In this document: piece after piece, positions 46,831 to 55,308 of the stretch
Layout: the number at the start of each line of letters is the position of its first letter
How positions within the stretch are numbered: the first letter of the stretch is position 1
Assembly (NCBI GenBank): GCA_002421995.1
Contig: DISP01000016.1
Coordinates: 1 to 64,000 of the forward strand
Length of the DNA: 64,000 nucleotides
DNA from: Bacteroidales bacterium UBA6207
GTDB taxonomy: Bacteria > Bacteroidota > Bacteroidia > Bacteroidales > F082
Direction: 5' to 3'
The notes under the pieces: generated by a model
Told to the model about the DNA's origin: nothing
What the model saw: the letters and a program-made list of their open reading frames with translations, nothing else
Databases searched by the model: none
Made by a program: the position numbers and the translations under genes

Positions 46831-49635
46831 ATGAAAAAACTAATCTTCATTTTTTGGCTTACAACACTTTCCGCCATTGGCTTGCTGGCTCAGGTGGATG
46901 CTACGCAACTCCTTCCCCTCGATCCGGCTGTCAAAATCGGCAAATTAGACAACGGGATGACTTTTTACATTCGCAAAAATTCGATGCCCCAAAACAGGCT
47001 CGAGATGCGTTTGGTAGTCAATGCCGGCTCCATCCTTGAAGATGAAGAACAACAAGGACTTGCACATTTCACCGAACACATGGCTTTCAACGGAACTGCC
47101 CATTTCTCAAAAAGTGCACTCGTTGACTTTCTCGAAAAATCAGGTGTCAGGTTTGGTGCCGACCTGAATGCCTATACAAGTTTTGACGAAACTGTTTATA
47201 TGCTCCAACTGCCCACTGACCGACCTGGACTTGTTGACTCGGCTTTTATGGTCATGGAAGATTGGGCGCATCAGGTTTCGATGGAAGGCGAAGAAATTGA
47301 CAAAGAAAGAGGTGTGATTCGCGAAGAATGGCGTCTTGGACTCGGTGCCGATGACAGAATGCGGAAACAATATTTCCCACAAATTTTCAGTGGTTCAAAG
47401 TATGCAAACCGCCTCCCGATCGGACAAATCGGTGTCATTGACACAGCTTCGCACGAAACCCTGCGCAGGTTTTATCGCGATTGGTACAGACCTAATCTCC
47501 AGGCAATTATCGTAACAGGCGATCTTGATCCCGAGCTAATGGAAGCAAAAGTAATTCAACATTTTGCGCATATCACCAATCCGGAAAATGCCAAGGAACG
47601 GACTACATTTGGTGTTCCGGGCAATGTTGATCCAATTGTTGCCATTGCCTCCGACCCCGAGGCTACCGGTACATCTGTGATGATTCTCTACAAACATCCC
47701 AAGAAAGAACTTGTGACTGTTGGTGATTTTAAACTGAAGCTCATGCAAAGCATCTACAGCAGCATGATGATCAGTCGGCTCAACGAGATTAACCAAAAGC
47801 CGGGTTCACCTTTTATTTCTGCTTACAGCTATTATGGCGGTTATATGGGCAGAGCCTCTGATGCTTTTATCGCCAATGCGTCGGTGAAAGAAAACCAAAT
47901 TCCTGGAGCCGTTAAAACACTCATCATGGAAAATGAGCGTGTGAAACAGCATGGGTTTACACAGACTGAACTGGAGCGGCAAAAAAAACAAATGCTTTCA
48001 AACCTCGAAAAGCGCCAAAAGGAGAAAGATAAAACTCCATCATCCTCATTCGTAAGAGACTATACAAGTCACTTCCTCAGCAATGCACCCATTCCCGGTA
48101 TTGACAACGAGTTGGAATTAACAAAAAACCTGCTGCCTGAAATCACTTTGAGCGAAATCAATCAATTGGCAAGCCAATGGGTAACAAAAGAAAATATGGT
48201 GGTGGTTGTTACTGCTCCTAAAAAAGAAGGAATCATGATTCCTGAAAAAAATGAAGTGCTGGAGATGATTGCTGATGCCAAAAATGAAAAAGTTGACCCA
48301 TGGATTGACAGTTTCTCCGATGCACCATTACTAGCTAAAAACCTGAAGAATGCTTCGATAAAAGACAGAGTAAAAGATGAAAGTATTGGCATAGAAACAC
48401 TTACGTTGTCAAACGGCATCAAGGTGATTATCAAACCTACCGACTTTAAAAATGATGAGATTTTATTTAGTGCCTATGGTGCGGGAGGAAGTTCTTTGGT
48501 TGATGATGACAAGGTATATGCTGCAAACAACGCAACACGTCTTGTTACGAAAAGTGGATTGGGTGCCTTCAGCAGCACAGAACTTGAGAAAAAACTTACC
48601 GGAATCAATGTCAGGGTGCTACCATATATTGATGAACTTCGGCAAGGCCTGCAAGGCAATGCAAGCCCAAAAGATTTTGAAACACTGCTTCAGCTTATCT
48701 ATCTGCATTTTGAACCGGCACGTCGAGATCAGCAAGCATTTGAAGCATTCAAATCACAACTGGAAAATCAGTTTAAATTCATGCGTTCCAATCCACAGGC
48801 ACTCTTCAGCGACACCTTGTTTAAAGTGATGACGAGTGGTAGTCCGCGCACGATTATCTTGCCCACCGAAGCACATTTTGCGCAGCTTCAGCCTGATGTC
48901 ATGTACGATATATATGACAGACTATTCGCCGATGCATCAAATTTCACCTTTGTTTTCGTTGGCAACATTGATGCTTTAAAACATGAGGAATTGATTGTTA
49001 AATACTTAGGAAATCTTCCCAAGGCAAAGCCAATCAACTGGATTGACCGCAATATTAAATTCCCTGACGGAAAGACTGAAGCAGCTGTTTATGCCGGCAC
49101 AGAATACAAAAGTATGGTAGCCGTTTTATTTCGTGAAAGTTTCAACTATAATGAGCAGGATGTGTTGAATATGAACCTTTTAGGAAAAGCTTTCAACATC
49201 AAACTGCGTGAAAATATGCGCGAAGAAATTGGTGGTGTTTATGGTGTTGGAGCCAGAGTAAGCCTCATACAGTATCCAAAGCCGGCTTGTGCTGTTACAG
49301 TAAACTGGGGCACCAACCCCGGACTGGTTGACACACTTTCTGCCATTGTTTTTGATCAGATGCACCGCCTGATCAAGGACGGACCAACCGACGAAGACCT
49401 CGAAAAAGTTAAAGAAACCACAATCAGAGAAAGAGAAACCGATGACAGACAAAACCGTTTTTGGTTAGGCTATATCGAAAGTGCGCTTCAAAACAACCAA
49501 AGTATGCAAACTTTTGAAAGTTTCAAAAACAAGGTACATGCAGTTACTAAAGACGATATCAAAGAAAGCGCGCAGAAATTTCTCAATCCGGAACACTATG
49601 CGCGCGTGGTTCTCTATCCCGAAAAAAAAGAATAA
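46831..49635 (+). CDS. M16 family zinc metalloprotease, periplasmic or exported
   Basis: A 934-residue protein with a signal peptide (MKKLIFIFWLTTLSAIGLLA ending at Gln21). The N-terminal M16 catalytic domain has the inverted zinc motif HFTEH (79-83), with Glu82 as the catalytic base and the downstream Glu ligand in ERGVIREEWR. Three further M16-type domains follow, lacking zinc ligands, including a TGTSVMILYKHP region and GGVYGVGARVSLIQYP near the end. This is the two-lobed clamshell of pitrilysin-like peptidases. An upstream ATG at 46780 would bury the signal peptide and is not chosen. It probably digests peptides in the periplasm; a terminator follows. Confidence 0.92.
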   Translation: MKKLIFIFWLTTLSAIGLLAQVDATQLLPLDPAVKIGKLDNGMTFYIRKNSMPQNRLEMRLVVNAGSILEDEEQQGLAHFTEHMAFNGTAHFSKSALVDFLEKSGVRFGADLNAYTSFDETVYMLQLPTDRPGLVDSAFMVMEDWAHQVSMEGEEIDKERGVIREEWRLGLGADDRMRKQYFPQIFSGSKYANRLPIGQIGVIDTASHETLRRFYRDWYRPNLQAIIVTGDLDPELMEAKVIQHFAHITNPENAKERTTFGVPGNVDPIVAIASDPEATGTSVMILYKHPKKELVTVGDFKLKLMQSIYSSMMISRLNEINQKPGSPFISAYSYYGGYMGRASDAFIANASVKENQIPGAVKTLIMENERVKQHGFTQTELERQKKQMLSNLEKRQKEKDKTPSSSFVRDYTSHFLSNAPIPGIDNELELTKNLLPEITLSEINQLASQWVTKENMVVVVTAPKKEGIMIPEKNEVLEMIADAKNEKVDPWIDSFSDAPLLAKNLKNASIKDRVKDESIGIETLTLSNGIKVIIKPTDFKNDEILFSAYGAGGSSLVDDDKVYAANNATRLVTKSGLGAFSSTELEKKLTGINVRVLPYIDELRQGLQGNASPKDFETLLQLIYLHFEPARRDQQAFEAFKSQLENQFKFMRSNPQALFSDTLFKVMTSGSPRTIILPTEAHFAQLQPDVMYDIYDRLFADASNFTFVFVGNIDALKHEELIVKYLGNLPKAKPINWIDRNIKFPDGKTEAAVYAGTEYKSMVAVLFRESFNYNEQDVLNMNLLGKAFNIKLRENMREEIGGVYGVGARVSLIQYPKPACAVTVNWGTNPGLVDTLSAIVFDQMHRLIKDGPTDEDLEKVKETTIRERETDDRQNRFWLGYIESALQNNQSMQTFESFKNKVHAVTKDDIKESAQKFLNPEHYARVVLYPEKKE

Positions 49636-49642
49636 AATAATC

Positions 49643-49676
49643 AAAACACCCTTGCTTTTACCCGCAGGGGTGTTTT
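49643..49676 (+). terminator. Intrinsic terminator after the M16 peptidase gene
   Basis: AAAACACCC at 49643-49651 pairs with GGGTGTTTT at 49668-49676 around a 16-nt loop, part of which can also pair, and is followed by a T-rich stretch. It lies 8 bp past the stop codon. Confidence 0.75.
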
Positions 49677-49696
49677 GTTTCGTGCATTACCATGGT

Positions 49697-49728
49697 TTGT
49701 GGTTCAAGGTTGATTTTTTCTATTTTTG
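49697..49728 (+). promoter_or_regulatory. Candidate Bacteroidota promoter for the PlsC-like gene
   Basis: TTG at 49697-49699 and TATTTTTG at 49721-49728 are 21 bp apart, close to the Bacteroidota consensus spacing. The ATG at 49744 is 15 bp downstream. Confidence 0.5.
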
Positions 49729-49743
49729 CGCAAAATTGAAAAT

Positions 49744-50304
49744 ATGAAGACCATCGCCACAATTGCACTTAAACTTGCCGGTTGGAAAATTATCGGAGGT
49801 ATCCCGGCTGATGTTAAAAAATGCGTCATTCTCGCGGCACCGCATACAAGCAACTGGGATTTTGTGATTGGCAGGCTTGCATATTGGTACCTTGACGTGC
49901 CTGTAAAATTTCTCATCAAAAAAGAAGCCTTTGCACATCCGCTTGGATTTCTGGTGAAACTTATGGGTGGAATTCCTGTTGACCGAAAGAAAAACACAAA
50001 TCTTGTGGAACAGGTAGCTGAATTATTCAATCATTACGATGTTTTGAACGTCATCATTACGCCTGAGGGAACGAGAAAGCTTGTAAAAGAATGGAAAAAG
50101 GGATTTTATTACATCGCATTGCGCGCTCAAATACCCATAGCACTTGGGTTTGTTGATTACAAAAACAAAATTGGCGGATTTGGACCAACGTTCTATCCAA
50201 GCGGAAATTTCGAAGAAGATTTCAAAATGATCGAAAACTTTTACCGCAACAAAAGTGCAAAGAATCCTGCATTGTTTAATCTTAGCCCAGAGAACACGAA
50301 ATAG
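49744..50304 (+). CDS. PlsC-type 1-acyl-glycerol-3-phosphate acyltransferase family protein
   Basis: A 186-residue protein with the acyltransferase HX4D motif in AAPHTSNWDFVIGR, FLIKKEAFAHPLGFLVKLMG (substrate-binding motif), GGIPVDRKKN, and IITPEGTRKLVKEWKKGFYY. The size and the TPEGTR variant fit short PlsC-like proteins of Bacteroidota, which may acylate lysophospholipids or other lipids; the acceptor cannot be told. There is one N-terminal amphipathic segment and no clear membrane helix. An upstream TTG at 49726 overlaps the promoter box, so the ATG at 49744 is preferred. It converges with the CoA-binding gene 8 bp away. Confidence 0.87.
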   Translation: MKTIATIALKLAGWKIIGGIPADVKKCVILAAPHTSNWDFVIGRLAYWYLDVPVKFLIKKEAFAHPLGFLVKLMGGIPVDRKKNTNLVEQVAELFNHYDVLNVIITPEGTRKLVKEWKKGFYYIALRAQIPIALGFVDYKNKIGGFGPTFYPSGNFEEDFKMIENFYRNKSAKNPALFNLSPENTK

Positions 50305-50312
50305 TAAACCTG

Positions 50313-50765
50313 CTATTTGCCGTAGCTGCCGAAAAATTTGGACAATCGTTCGTGAAACTTATGAATACCTGTTGGCTTGGTGTACATAAAAATGCACCTG
50401 CCGCGAACAATGTTTGCATTGCTTTCAGAAGCAATTTGATCAGTTTCAGGGCCATCAGACATCTGCTGAATCCAAATATTTTGAATTCCTTTTTGAAGAG
50501 CTGCTTTTAACAATTCGTCTGTCTCGGTTTTTGGAACAACAAGACACAAGGCATTTACATCATCCGGCAAAGCGCTGACAGTGGCAACACAGGCAATCTC
50601 ATTTATCGTGGTCAGTTCACGATGAACCGGCACAACAGCATAACCTGCTTTGAGCAGACCTTCCATCACCTGATTTCCAAATTTTTCCTTATTCCGGCTC
50701 ACTCCTACCAATCCGATTTTTTGATTTTGAAGAAAACCATTGATTTGTTGTAGATTAGACTTCAT
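50313..50765 (-). CDS. CoA-binding domain protein (YccU-like)
   Basis: A 150-residue single-domain protein with a Rossmann-type CoA-binding fold: KIGLVGVSRNKEKFGNQVME, YAVVPVHRE, VNALCLVVPKTETDELLKAA, IWIQQMSDGPETDQIASES and IVRGRCIFMYTK. This small stand-alone form is like YccU and is found across bacteria; its role is not established. The gene is alone between the PlsC-like gene and folC. Confidence 0.85.
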   Translation of the reverse strand: MKSNLQQINGFLQNQKIGLVGVSRNKEKFGNQVMEGLLKAGYAVVPVHRELTTINEIACVATVSALPDDVNALCLVVPKTETDELLKAALQKGIQNIWIQQMSDGPETDQIASESNANIVRGRCIFMYTKPTGIHKFHERLSKFFGSYGK

Positions 50766-50781
50766 GGCATCACAATTTTCA

Positions 50782-50789
50782 CAAAATTA
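50782..50789 (-). promoter_or_regulatory. Candidate -7 box for the CoA-binding protein gene
   Basis: The minus strand reads TAATTTTG, a TAnnTTTG match, 16 bp upstream of the ATG at 50765. No TTG is visible at the -33 position. Confidence 0.35.
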
Positions 50790-50907
50790 AAGAAAGAAAT
50801 GGTCCTCTGTGAAAATATTAACATTGTTTTTTTGTAAATAATTCAGACTGAAAATTACAGGAGCATTCTGTGCCTAACAAATGAAACGCCCGTTGAAAAC
50901 AAAAAAA

Positions 50908-52206
50908 CTATACAACTTCTGCCACCACAAAAGTGCTTCCACCCACAAAAACGAGATCATCGGGTCTGGCAGCATTCAACGCACTGAAATAGGCCGATCT
51001 AACTGATTCATACACCCTTCCTCTCAGTCCCAGCTCAAAAGCCTGTTCAGCCAACACATTGGCATCCAGCCCTCTGGGAATGTCAGCCTTGCAAAAATAA
51101 TAGGTTGCATGTCGCGGGAGCAAGTTCAAAACCGCTTCGATTGACTTGTCATTTACCATTCCCAGCACAAAATGCAATTGATTGAATTGCATCAAACGCA
51201 ACTGAAAAACCACTTCCTTAATGCCATCCACATTGTGTCCCGTGTCTGCAATTGCCAAAGGGTTTCGGCTTATCACCTGCCAGCGACCCGACAGTCCGGT
51301 GCTGCGCACCACCGTTTCAATTCCGCCCCTAATGTCCTTCAAATCAATATTGAAGGTCCTCTGCAGCATATCAACAGCACAAACAGCGGTGATAAGATTT
51401 TTCTGCTGATAATGTCCCAGCAAAGGAATCTCCTGCTGTTCGATAAACAGCTCACTGTTTTTCCAGATGTCGAAAACCTGCATTTGCTTGTCGGAAGTGT
51501 CCACCCTGTTGGCATCAAAAACACGGTCGGCAAAAACGATGGGAGCGCCGGCTTCTGCGGCCTTTGCTTCGAAAACCGGCTTTGTTTCAGCTTGGGTTTG
51601 CCCTATCACAACCGGAACACCATTTTTTATAATACCGGCTTTTTCCTTTGCAATGGATTGAAGGTCAGAACCCAGGTACTGCATATGATCAAGTCCGATA
51701 TTGGTGATCACGCTCAGGAGTGGTTGGATTAGGTTGGTTGAGTCGAGGCGTCCGCCCATTCCGGTTTCAATAATGGCAACGTCCACTTTTTGCTTTGCAA
51801 AATAGTCAAATGCCAGGCCAACGGTCATTTCAAAGAACGAAAGATCCTTTTTCTCAAAGAAAGCTCTATGTTTCTCAACAAATTCAACCACAGCTTGTTG
51901 ACTTATCATCTCACCATTAATCCTTATACGTTCCCTGAAATCGCGCAGGTGTGGAGAGGTGTAAAGACCAGTTTTATATCCGGCTTCGGCCAAAATGGAG
52001 GCCAGCAAATGCGACACCGAACCCTTTCCATTTGTTCCGGCTATATGAACACTTTTGAATGATCCCTCAGGATGCTGCAGATAATCAAGAAGTTGAATTG
52101 TGTTATCAAGGTCAGCTCTGTAAGCAGCACTTCCAATGCGTTGATACATTGGCAGGCGATTGAACATCCATTGCAAGGTTTCTTCGTAGCCGGAAAAATG
52201 ATTCAT
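50908..52206 (-). CDS. folC: Bifunctional folylpolyglutamate synthase / dihydrofolate synthase
   Basis: A 432-residue Mur-ligase-family enzyme with P-loop VHIAGTNGKGSVSHLLASIL (about 54-73), SPHLRDFRERIRINGEMIS, ETGMGGRLDSTN, ITNIGLDHMQYLGSDLQSIA and KEKAGIIKNGVPVVIGQTQ, all diagnostic for FolC. It adds glutamate to dihydropteroate and folates with ATP. The ATG at 52206 is 12 bp after the tonB-like stop. It is the last gene of the murF-anmK-exbB-exbD-tonB run. Confidence 0.94.
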   Translation of the reverse strand: MNHFSGYEETLQWMFNRLPMYQRIGSAAYRADLDNTIQLLDYLQHPEGSFKSVHIAGTNGKGSVSHLLASILAEAGYKTGLYTSPHLRDFRERIRINGEMISQQAVVEFVEKHRAFFEKKDLSFFEMTVGLAFDYFAKQKVDVAIIETGMGGRLDSTNLIQPLLSVITNIGLDHMQYLGSDLQSIAKEKAGIIKNGVPVVIGQTQAETKPVFEAKAAEAGAPIVFADRVFDANRVDTSDKQMQVFDIWKNSELFIEQQEIPLLGHYQQKNLITAVCAVDMLQRTFNIDLKDIRGGIETVVRSTGLSGRWQVISRNPLAIADTGHNVDGIKEVVFQLRLMQFNQLHFVLGMVNDKSIEAVLNLLPRHATYYFCKADIPRGLDANVLAEQAFELGLRGRVYESVRSAYFSALNAARPDDLVFVGGSTFVVAEVV

Positions 52207-52218
52207 GCGTTGTTTTTT

Positions 52219-53049
52219 CTAATTTCCAATGATAAAAGTATAGGTTATTGTCCCTTTTTGAACGGTTGCAGCAGACTGATCTTCAGTGAACCTGGAGTTA
52301 AGCGCGGCTTTCACGGCCAAACTTCTCAGATTGGCGTCCAAAACAGTTGTGCCTCTCACGCTTACCTCAGCCTTTGTAACAGCTCCAGCTCGGTCAACCC
52401 AAATATCAACCACCACATCGCCTTGTTCTCTGAAATTAGCTTTGGGTTCGGCCAAACGCACAGCACCTCTTCCACCAAGACTGAAAGATGGGCCATTTCC
52501 TTGTCCGCCCTGCCCGTCATAACGTTTTACATTTTTAAGTCCATCAGGTTTTCCCTGATCGCCGGGCTGACCGGTAATACCTTCCGAGCCGCTTGTCTGC
52601 GCCGCATCGCCCGACCCTTTAAACAAGGCGCGCTGATTCACTTTTGGTTGTTCCGGTTCGACAACCGGCGTTTCTTTCACAACATTCTCTTGGGGAGGAT
52701 GCTTTTCAACCCTGGGTTTGCTTTCTTTTTTCTTAACGGGCTTGGGTTTAGGCTGCTCTTTTACAGGCATCGGAGGAGCTTCCTCGGTAGTCTGGGTCAA
52801 CACTTGTTCTTCGGCCTGACTTACCGGTGTTTGGGCGGCATTGGCCAGCTGCGGCGATCCACCGCTCAACTCAGGTTGAATCAAGCCCATTCCCTGATTG
52901 GAAAAACCAAGATCAACCTCCACGCCTTCTTCCTCAGGCAAAGGTAAAGGCGTACGCAATGCCATAAAAAACAGCGCAAGCAGCAGCAAAGCATGAAACA
53001 ACAAGGTTGCCAACAAACCACTTATCCTGTTTTTCTGCTCTTTTTCCAT
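52219..53049 (-). CDS. TonB-like energy transducer
   Basis: A 276-residue protein with one N-terminal membrane helix (LLATLLFHALLLLALFFMAL), a long Pro/Lys/Glu-rich periplasmic region (about 90-140, VKEQPKPKPVKKKESKP) and a C-terminal TonB-type domain (about 205-276, DVVVDIWVDRAGAVTKAEVS). The start overlaps the exbD stop by 1 nt (TAATG). With ExbB and ExbD it would carry proton-motive force to outer-membrane receptors. No TonB-dependent receptor is in the window. The middle Gly-rich segment (about 150-205) is longer than usual. Confidence 0.88.
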   Translation of the reverse strand: MEKEQKNRISGLLATLLFHALLLLALFFMALRTPLPLPEEEGVEVDLGFSNQGMGLIQPELSGGSPQLANAAQTPVSQAEEQVLTQTTEEAPPMPVKEQPKPKPVKKKESKPRVEKHPPQENVVKETPVVEPEQPKVNQRALFKGSGDAAQTSGSEGITGQPGDQGKPDGLKNVKRYDGQGGQGNGPSFSLGGRGAVRLAEPKANFREQGDVVVDIWVDRAGAVTKAEVSVRGTTVLDANLRSLAVKAALNSRFTEDQSAATVQKGTITYTFIIGN

Positions 53050-53462
53050 TATTTCTTTGGGCTTGTTGCCAAAATCACTTTATAGCTCGATTGCGTTGAT
53101 TCGTTCAGCTGATTGATTGCATCTATCACGTTTACAACATATTGCACAGGAACACTTTTGTCGGACCTGACAACAACAGTTCCTTCTTTTTGACTTTGCA
53201 AGGCAGCTTGTAAATCTGACTGCAGGCTCAATTCAGAGCTCGGACGTTCTTCCAAAAAATACTGAAAGCCCTCGTTGATGTAAACTGTTACAGTTTGCTT
53301 TGCCATGGTTTTGCTATTGCTCGATGGCAACATCAGTTTGATGGCATTGGGCGCGATGAGTGTTGATGTGAGCATAAAGAAAATCAACAAAAGGAAAACA
53401 AGGTCGGACATGCTGGCCATGTTGAAATCTACACTCAGTTTGTTTCGGGTTCTGATCGCCAT
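53049..53462 (-). CDS. exbD: ExbD/TolR family biopolymer transport protein
   Basis: A 137-residue protein: a short cytoplasmic N-terminus, one membrane helix (SDLVFLLLIFFMLTSTLI, residues about 18-36, with the conserved Asp of MASMSDLVFLL that takes part in proton translocation), and a periplasmic domain. Partner of the ExbB gene 14 bp upstream. TolR is possible, but the adjoining TonB-like gene favours ExbD. Confidence 0.9.
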   Translation of the reverse strand: MAIRTRNKLSVDFNMASMSDLVFLLLIFFMLTSTLIAPNAIKLMLPSSNSKTMAKQTVTVYINEGFQYFLEERPSSELSLQSDLQAALQSQKEGTVVVRSDKSVPVQYVVNVIDAINQLNESTQSSYKVILATSPKK

Positions 53463-53476
53463 AACTTTATTGTTGA

Positions 53477-54175
53477 TTAGCGTGCAGGTTCGTGCAAAAC
53501 ATCCATAAATTCGGTAGCTTTTGCTTCGAGCAGATAAACCACTTTCTCAATGCGCGATACAAGAATGTTGTAGAAAATATATGCCAGAATACCAACAATA
53601 AGTCCACCAACGGTTGTAATCATTGCCTGGTAAATGCCCGATGAAAGCATCGCGATGTCAATATTATTTCCGGCCATAGACATATCATAAAATGCACGAA
53701 TCATACCCAGCACCGTGCCCAGGAAACCGAGCATAGGAGCAGCACCTGCTATTGTTGCCAGTCCGGCAACACCTTTTTCAAGCTTACTGACTTCGAGTTT
53801 ACCAACATTTTCGATGGCAGCGCTGATGTCGCCAAGTGGTTTTCCAATGCGCGACAGGCCTTTTTCTATCATTCTGGCGTTGGGTGTATCAGTGCTTTTA
53901 CACAATGAAACAGCCGAATCAAGGCGTCCGGCATGAATAAACTCACGAATGTTGTTCATAAAGTTTTTATCGCTCGCCGATGCTTTGGAGATCGTAAGGT
54001 AACGTTCAACAAAAATATACACGGTGATAATCGAGAAAACGGCCAGCACAGCCATGATCCAGCCACCTTTGATAGCCAGATCAATCACTGACAGGCTTAT
54101 TTCGGTCGGCTTTGCGGCTGTTGTTCCCAGTTCATTGGCAACGGTCTGCAGTTGCAGCAGGATTGGATTGTACAT
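53477..54175 (-). CDS. exbB: ExbB/TolQ family proton channel
   Basis: A 232-residue protein with three membrane helices: IKGGWIMAVLAVFSIITVYI near residue 32, then LATIAGAAPMLGFLGTVLGM and the ISSGIYQAMITTVGGLIVGI-type third helix, which includes the conserved GFLGTVLGMIRAF and TTVGGLIVG signatures of MotA/TolQ/ExbB channels. Together with ExbD it energises the TonB-like protein. It starts 47 bp after anmK. Confidence 0.9.
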   Translation of the reverse strand: MYNPILLQLQTVANELGTTAAKPTEISLSVIDLAIKGGWIMAVLAVFSIITVYIFVERYLTISKASASDKNFMNNIREFIHAGRLDSAVSLCKSTDTPNARMIEKGLSRIGKPLGDISAAIENVGKLEVSKLEKGVAGLATIAGAAPMLGFLGTVLGMIRAFYDMSMAGNNIDIAMLSSGIYQAMITTVGGLIVGILAYIFYNILVSRIEKVVYLLEAKATEFMDVLHEPAR

Positions 54176-54222
54176 AGGTTATTGCTAAATTATGCGATTA
54201 AAACTTCAAAAATGCTTAATTA

Positions 54223-55308
54223 TTATGAATTTTGATCAAGAGCATGATAAATATCACCGGTCGAAGAGTCGGATTCGGCTCCGGTTACACTACTAAGGCA
54301 GTTTATTTCGCCCCGAAAACGTAAAACACCCAGCAATGCAAACACGATGGCTTCTTTCATTTTAATAGTCACTTCATCAGGAATAATGATTTCGTGAGCT
54401 GAAATTGCCCGTAGCCTGTTAATCAATGTTTTATTGTAGGCACCACCACCGGTCACCAGGATTTTACCTGTCGCAAAACCCGAAGTTGCAGCTGCAATCT
54501 GTCCAGCAATTTGGTGTGTGCAAGTGGCTAAAAGATCAACCACTTCCAGATCAGAGGCCAAAACCAAAGGAAAATAAATCTGCTCAACCCATTCACGACC
54601 CAAGGATTTCGGGTGCATATCTTTAAAATACTGCAGATCATCAAGTTGCTCAACAAGTTTTTGGTTCACCCGGCCCGATGCAGCCTGATTTCCATCTTTA
54701 TCATAGGGCAAACCAAGTTTATTTGCCAAATGATTCAAAACCATATTGGCAGGAGCAATATCCCATGCGATTCGCTGACCGTTTTGCTCAAACGACAGAT
54801 TGGCGATCCCACCTATATTCAGGCAAACGTCAAAGTCGCCGAAAAGCAATCTGTCACCAATAGGCACGAGTGGTGCACCGTGCCCTCCCTTGAGTACATC
54901 TGCCTGACGAAAGTTATTGATAGTCAATAATCCACATGCGTTTGCGAGACTTTGTCCCTCACCAATCTGAAGACTGACTTTCTCTGCCGGCCGATGAAAA
55001 ACCGTATGTCCGTGCGAGCAAACAAGATCGGGTTGCAATTTGAATTCATTGATAAATAAGCGTGTTTGCTGTCCCAAAAAAGTACCAAAAGCTACATCAA
55101 GTTCTTGAAGCGCCGTCTGATTCATTGAAAATGCATCGCTGAGTGATTGCTGCCAATGGGCATTATAGCTCAATTCCTTCCACGCCAAAACCTCGTACTT
55201 CCATGCTTTCTGATGCTTAGTGAATCTGCAACAAACCAAATCAAGCCCATCGAGTGAGGTGCCCGACATGAGGCCAATGGCAACAAATGTGGACGGCTTG
55301 TTTGTCAT
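54223..55308 (-). CDS. anmK: Anhydro-N-acetylmuramic acid kinase
   Basis: A 361-residue ASKHA-fold kinase with AIGLMSGTSLDGLDLVCCRF, SHGHTVFHRPAEKVSLQIGE, GGHGAPLVPIGDRLLF, NIGGIANLSF and ILVTGGGAYNKTLINRL, diagnostic for AnmK. It hydrolyses and phosphorylates anhydroMurNAc from peptidoglycan turnover to MurNAc-6-phosphate with ATP. The ATG overlaps the murF stop by 4 bp (ATGA), tying cell-wall recycling to synthesis. No murQ is seen nearby. Confidence 0.95.
   Translation of the reverse strand: MTNKPSTFVAIGLMSGTSLDGLDLVCCRFTKHQKAWKYEVLAWKELSYNAHWQQSLSDAFSMNQTALQELDVAFGTFLGQQTRLFINEFKLQPDLVCSHGHTVFHRPAEKVSLQIGEGQSLANACGLLTINNFRQADVLKGGHGAPLVPIGDRLLFGDFDVCLNIGGIANLSFEQNGQRIAWDIAPANMVLNHLANKLGLPYDKDGNQAASGRVNQKLVEQLDDLQYFKDMHPKSLGREWVEQIYFPLVLASDLEVVDLLATCTHQIAGQIAAATSGFATGKILVTGGGAYNKTLINRLRAISAHEIIIPDEVTIKMKEAIVFALLGVLRFRGEINCLSSVTGAESDSSTGDIYHALDQNS

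Noticed and set aside
52072..52947. A 291-codon open frame on the plus strand across folC and the tonB-like gene
   Set aside because: It is antisense to two well-supported genes, has no recognisable domain, and its Phe/Cys/His-rich composition is what an antisense frame gives here.
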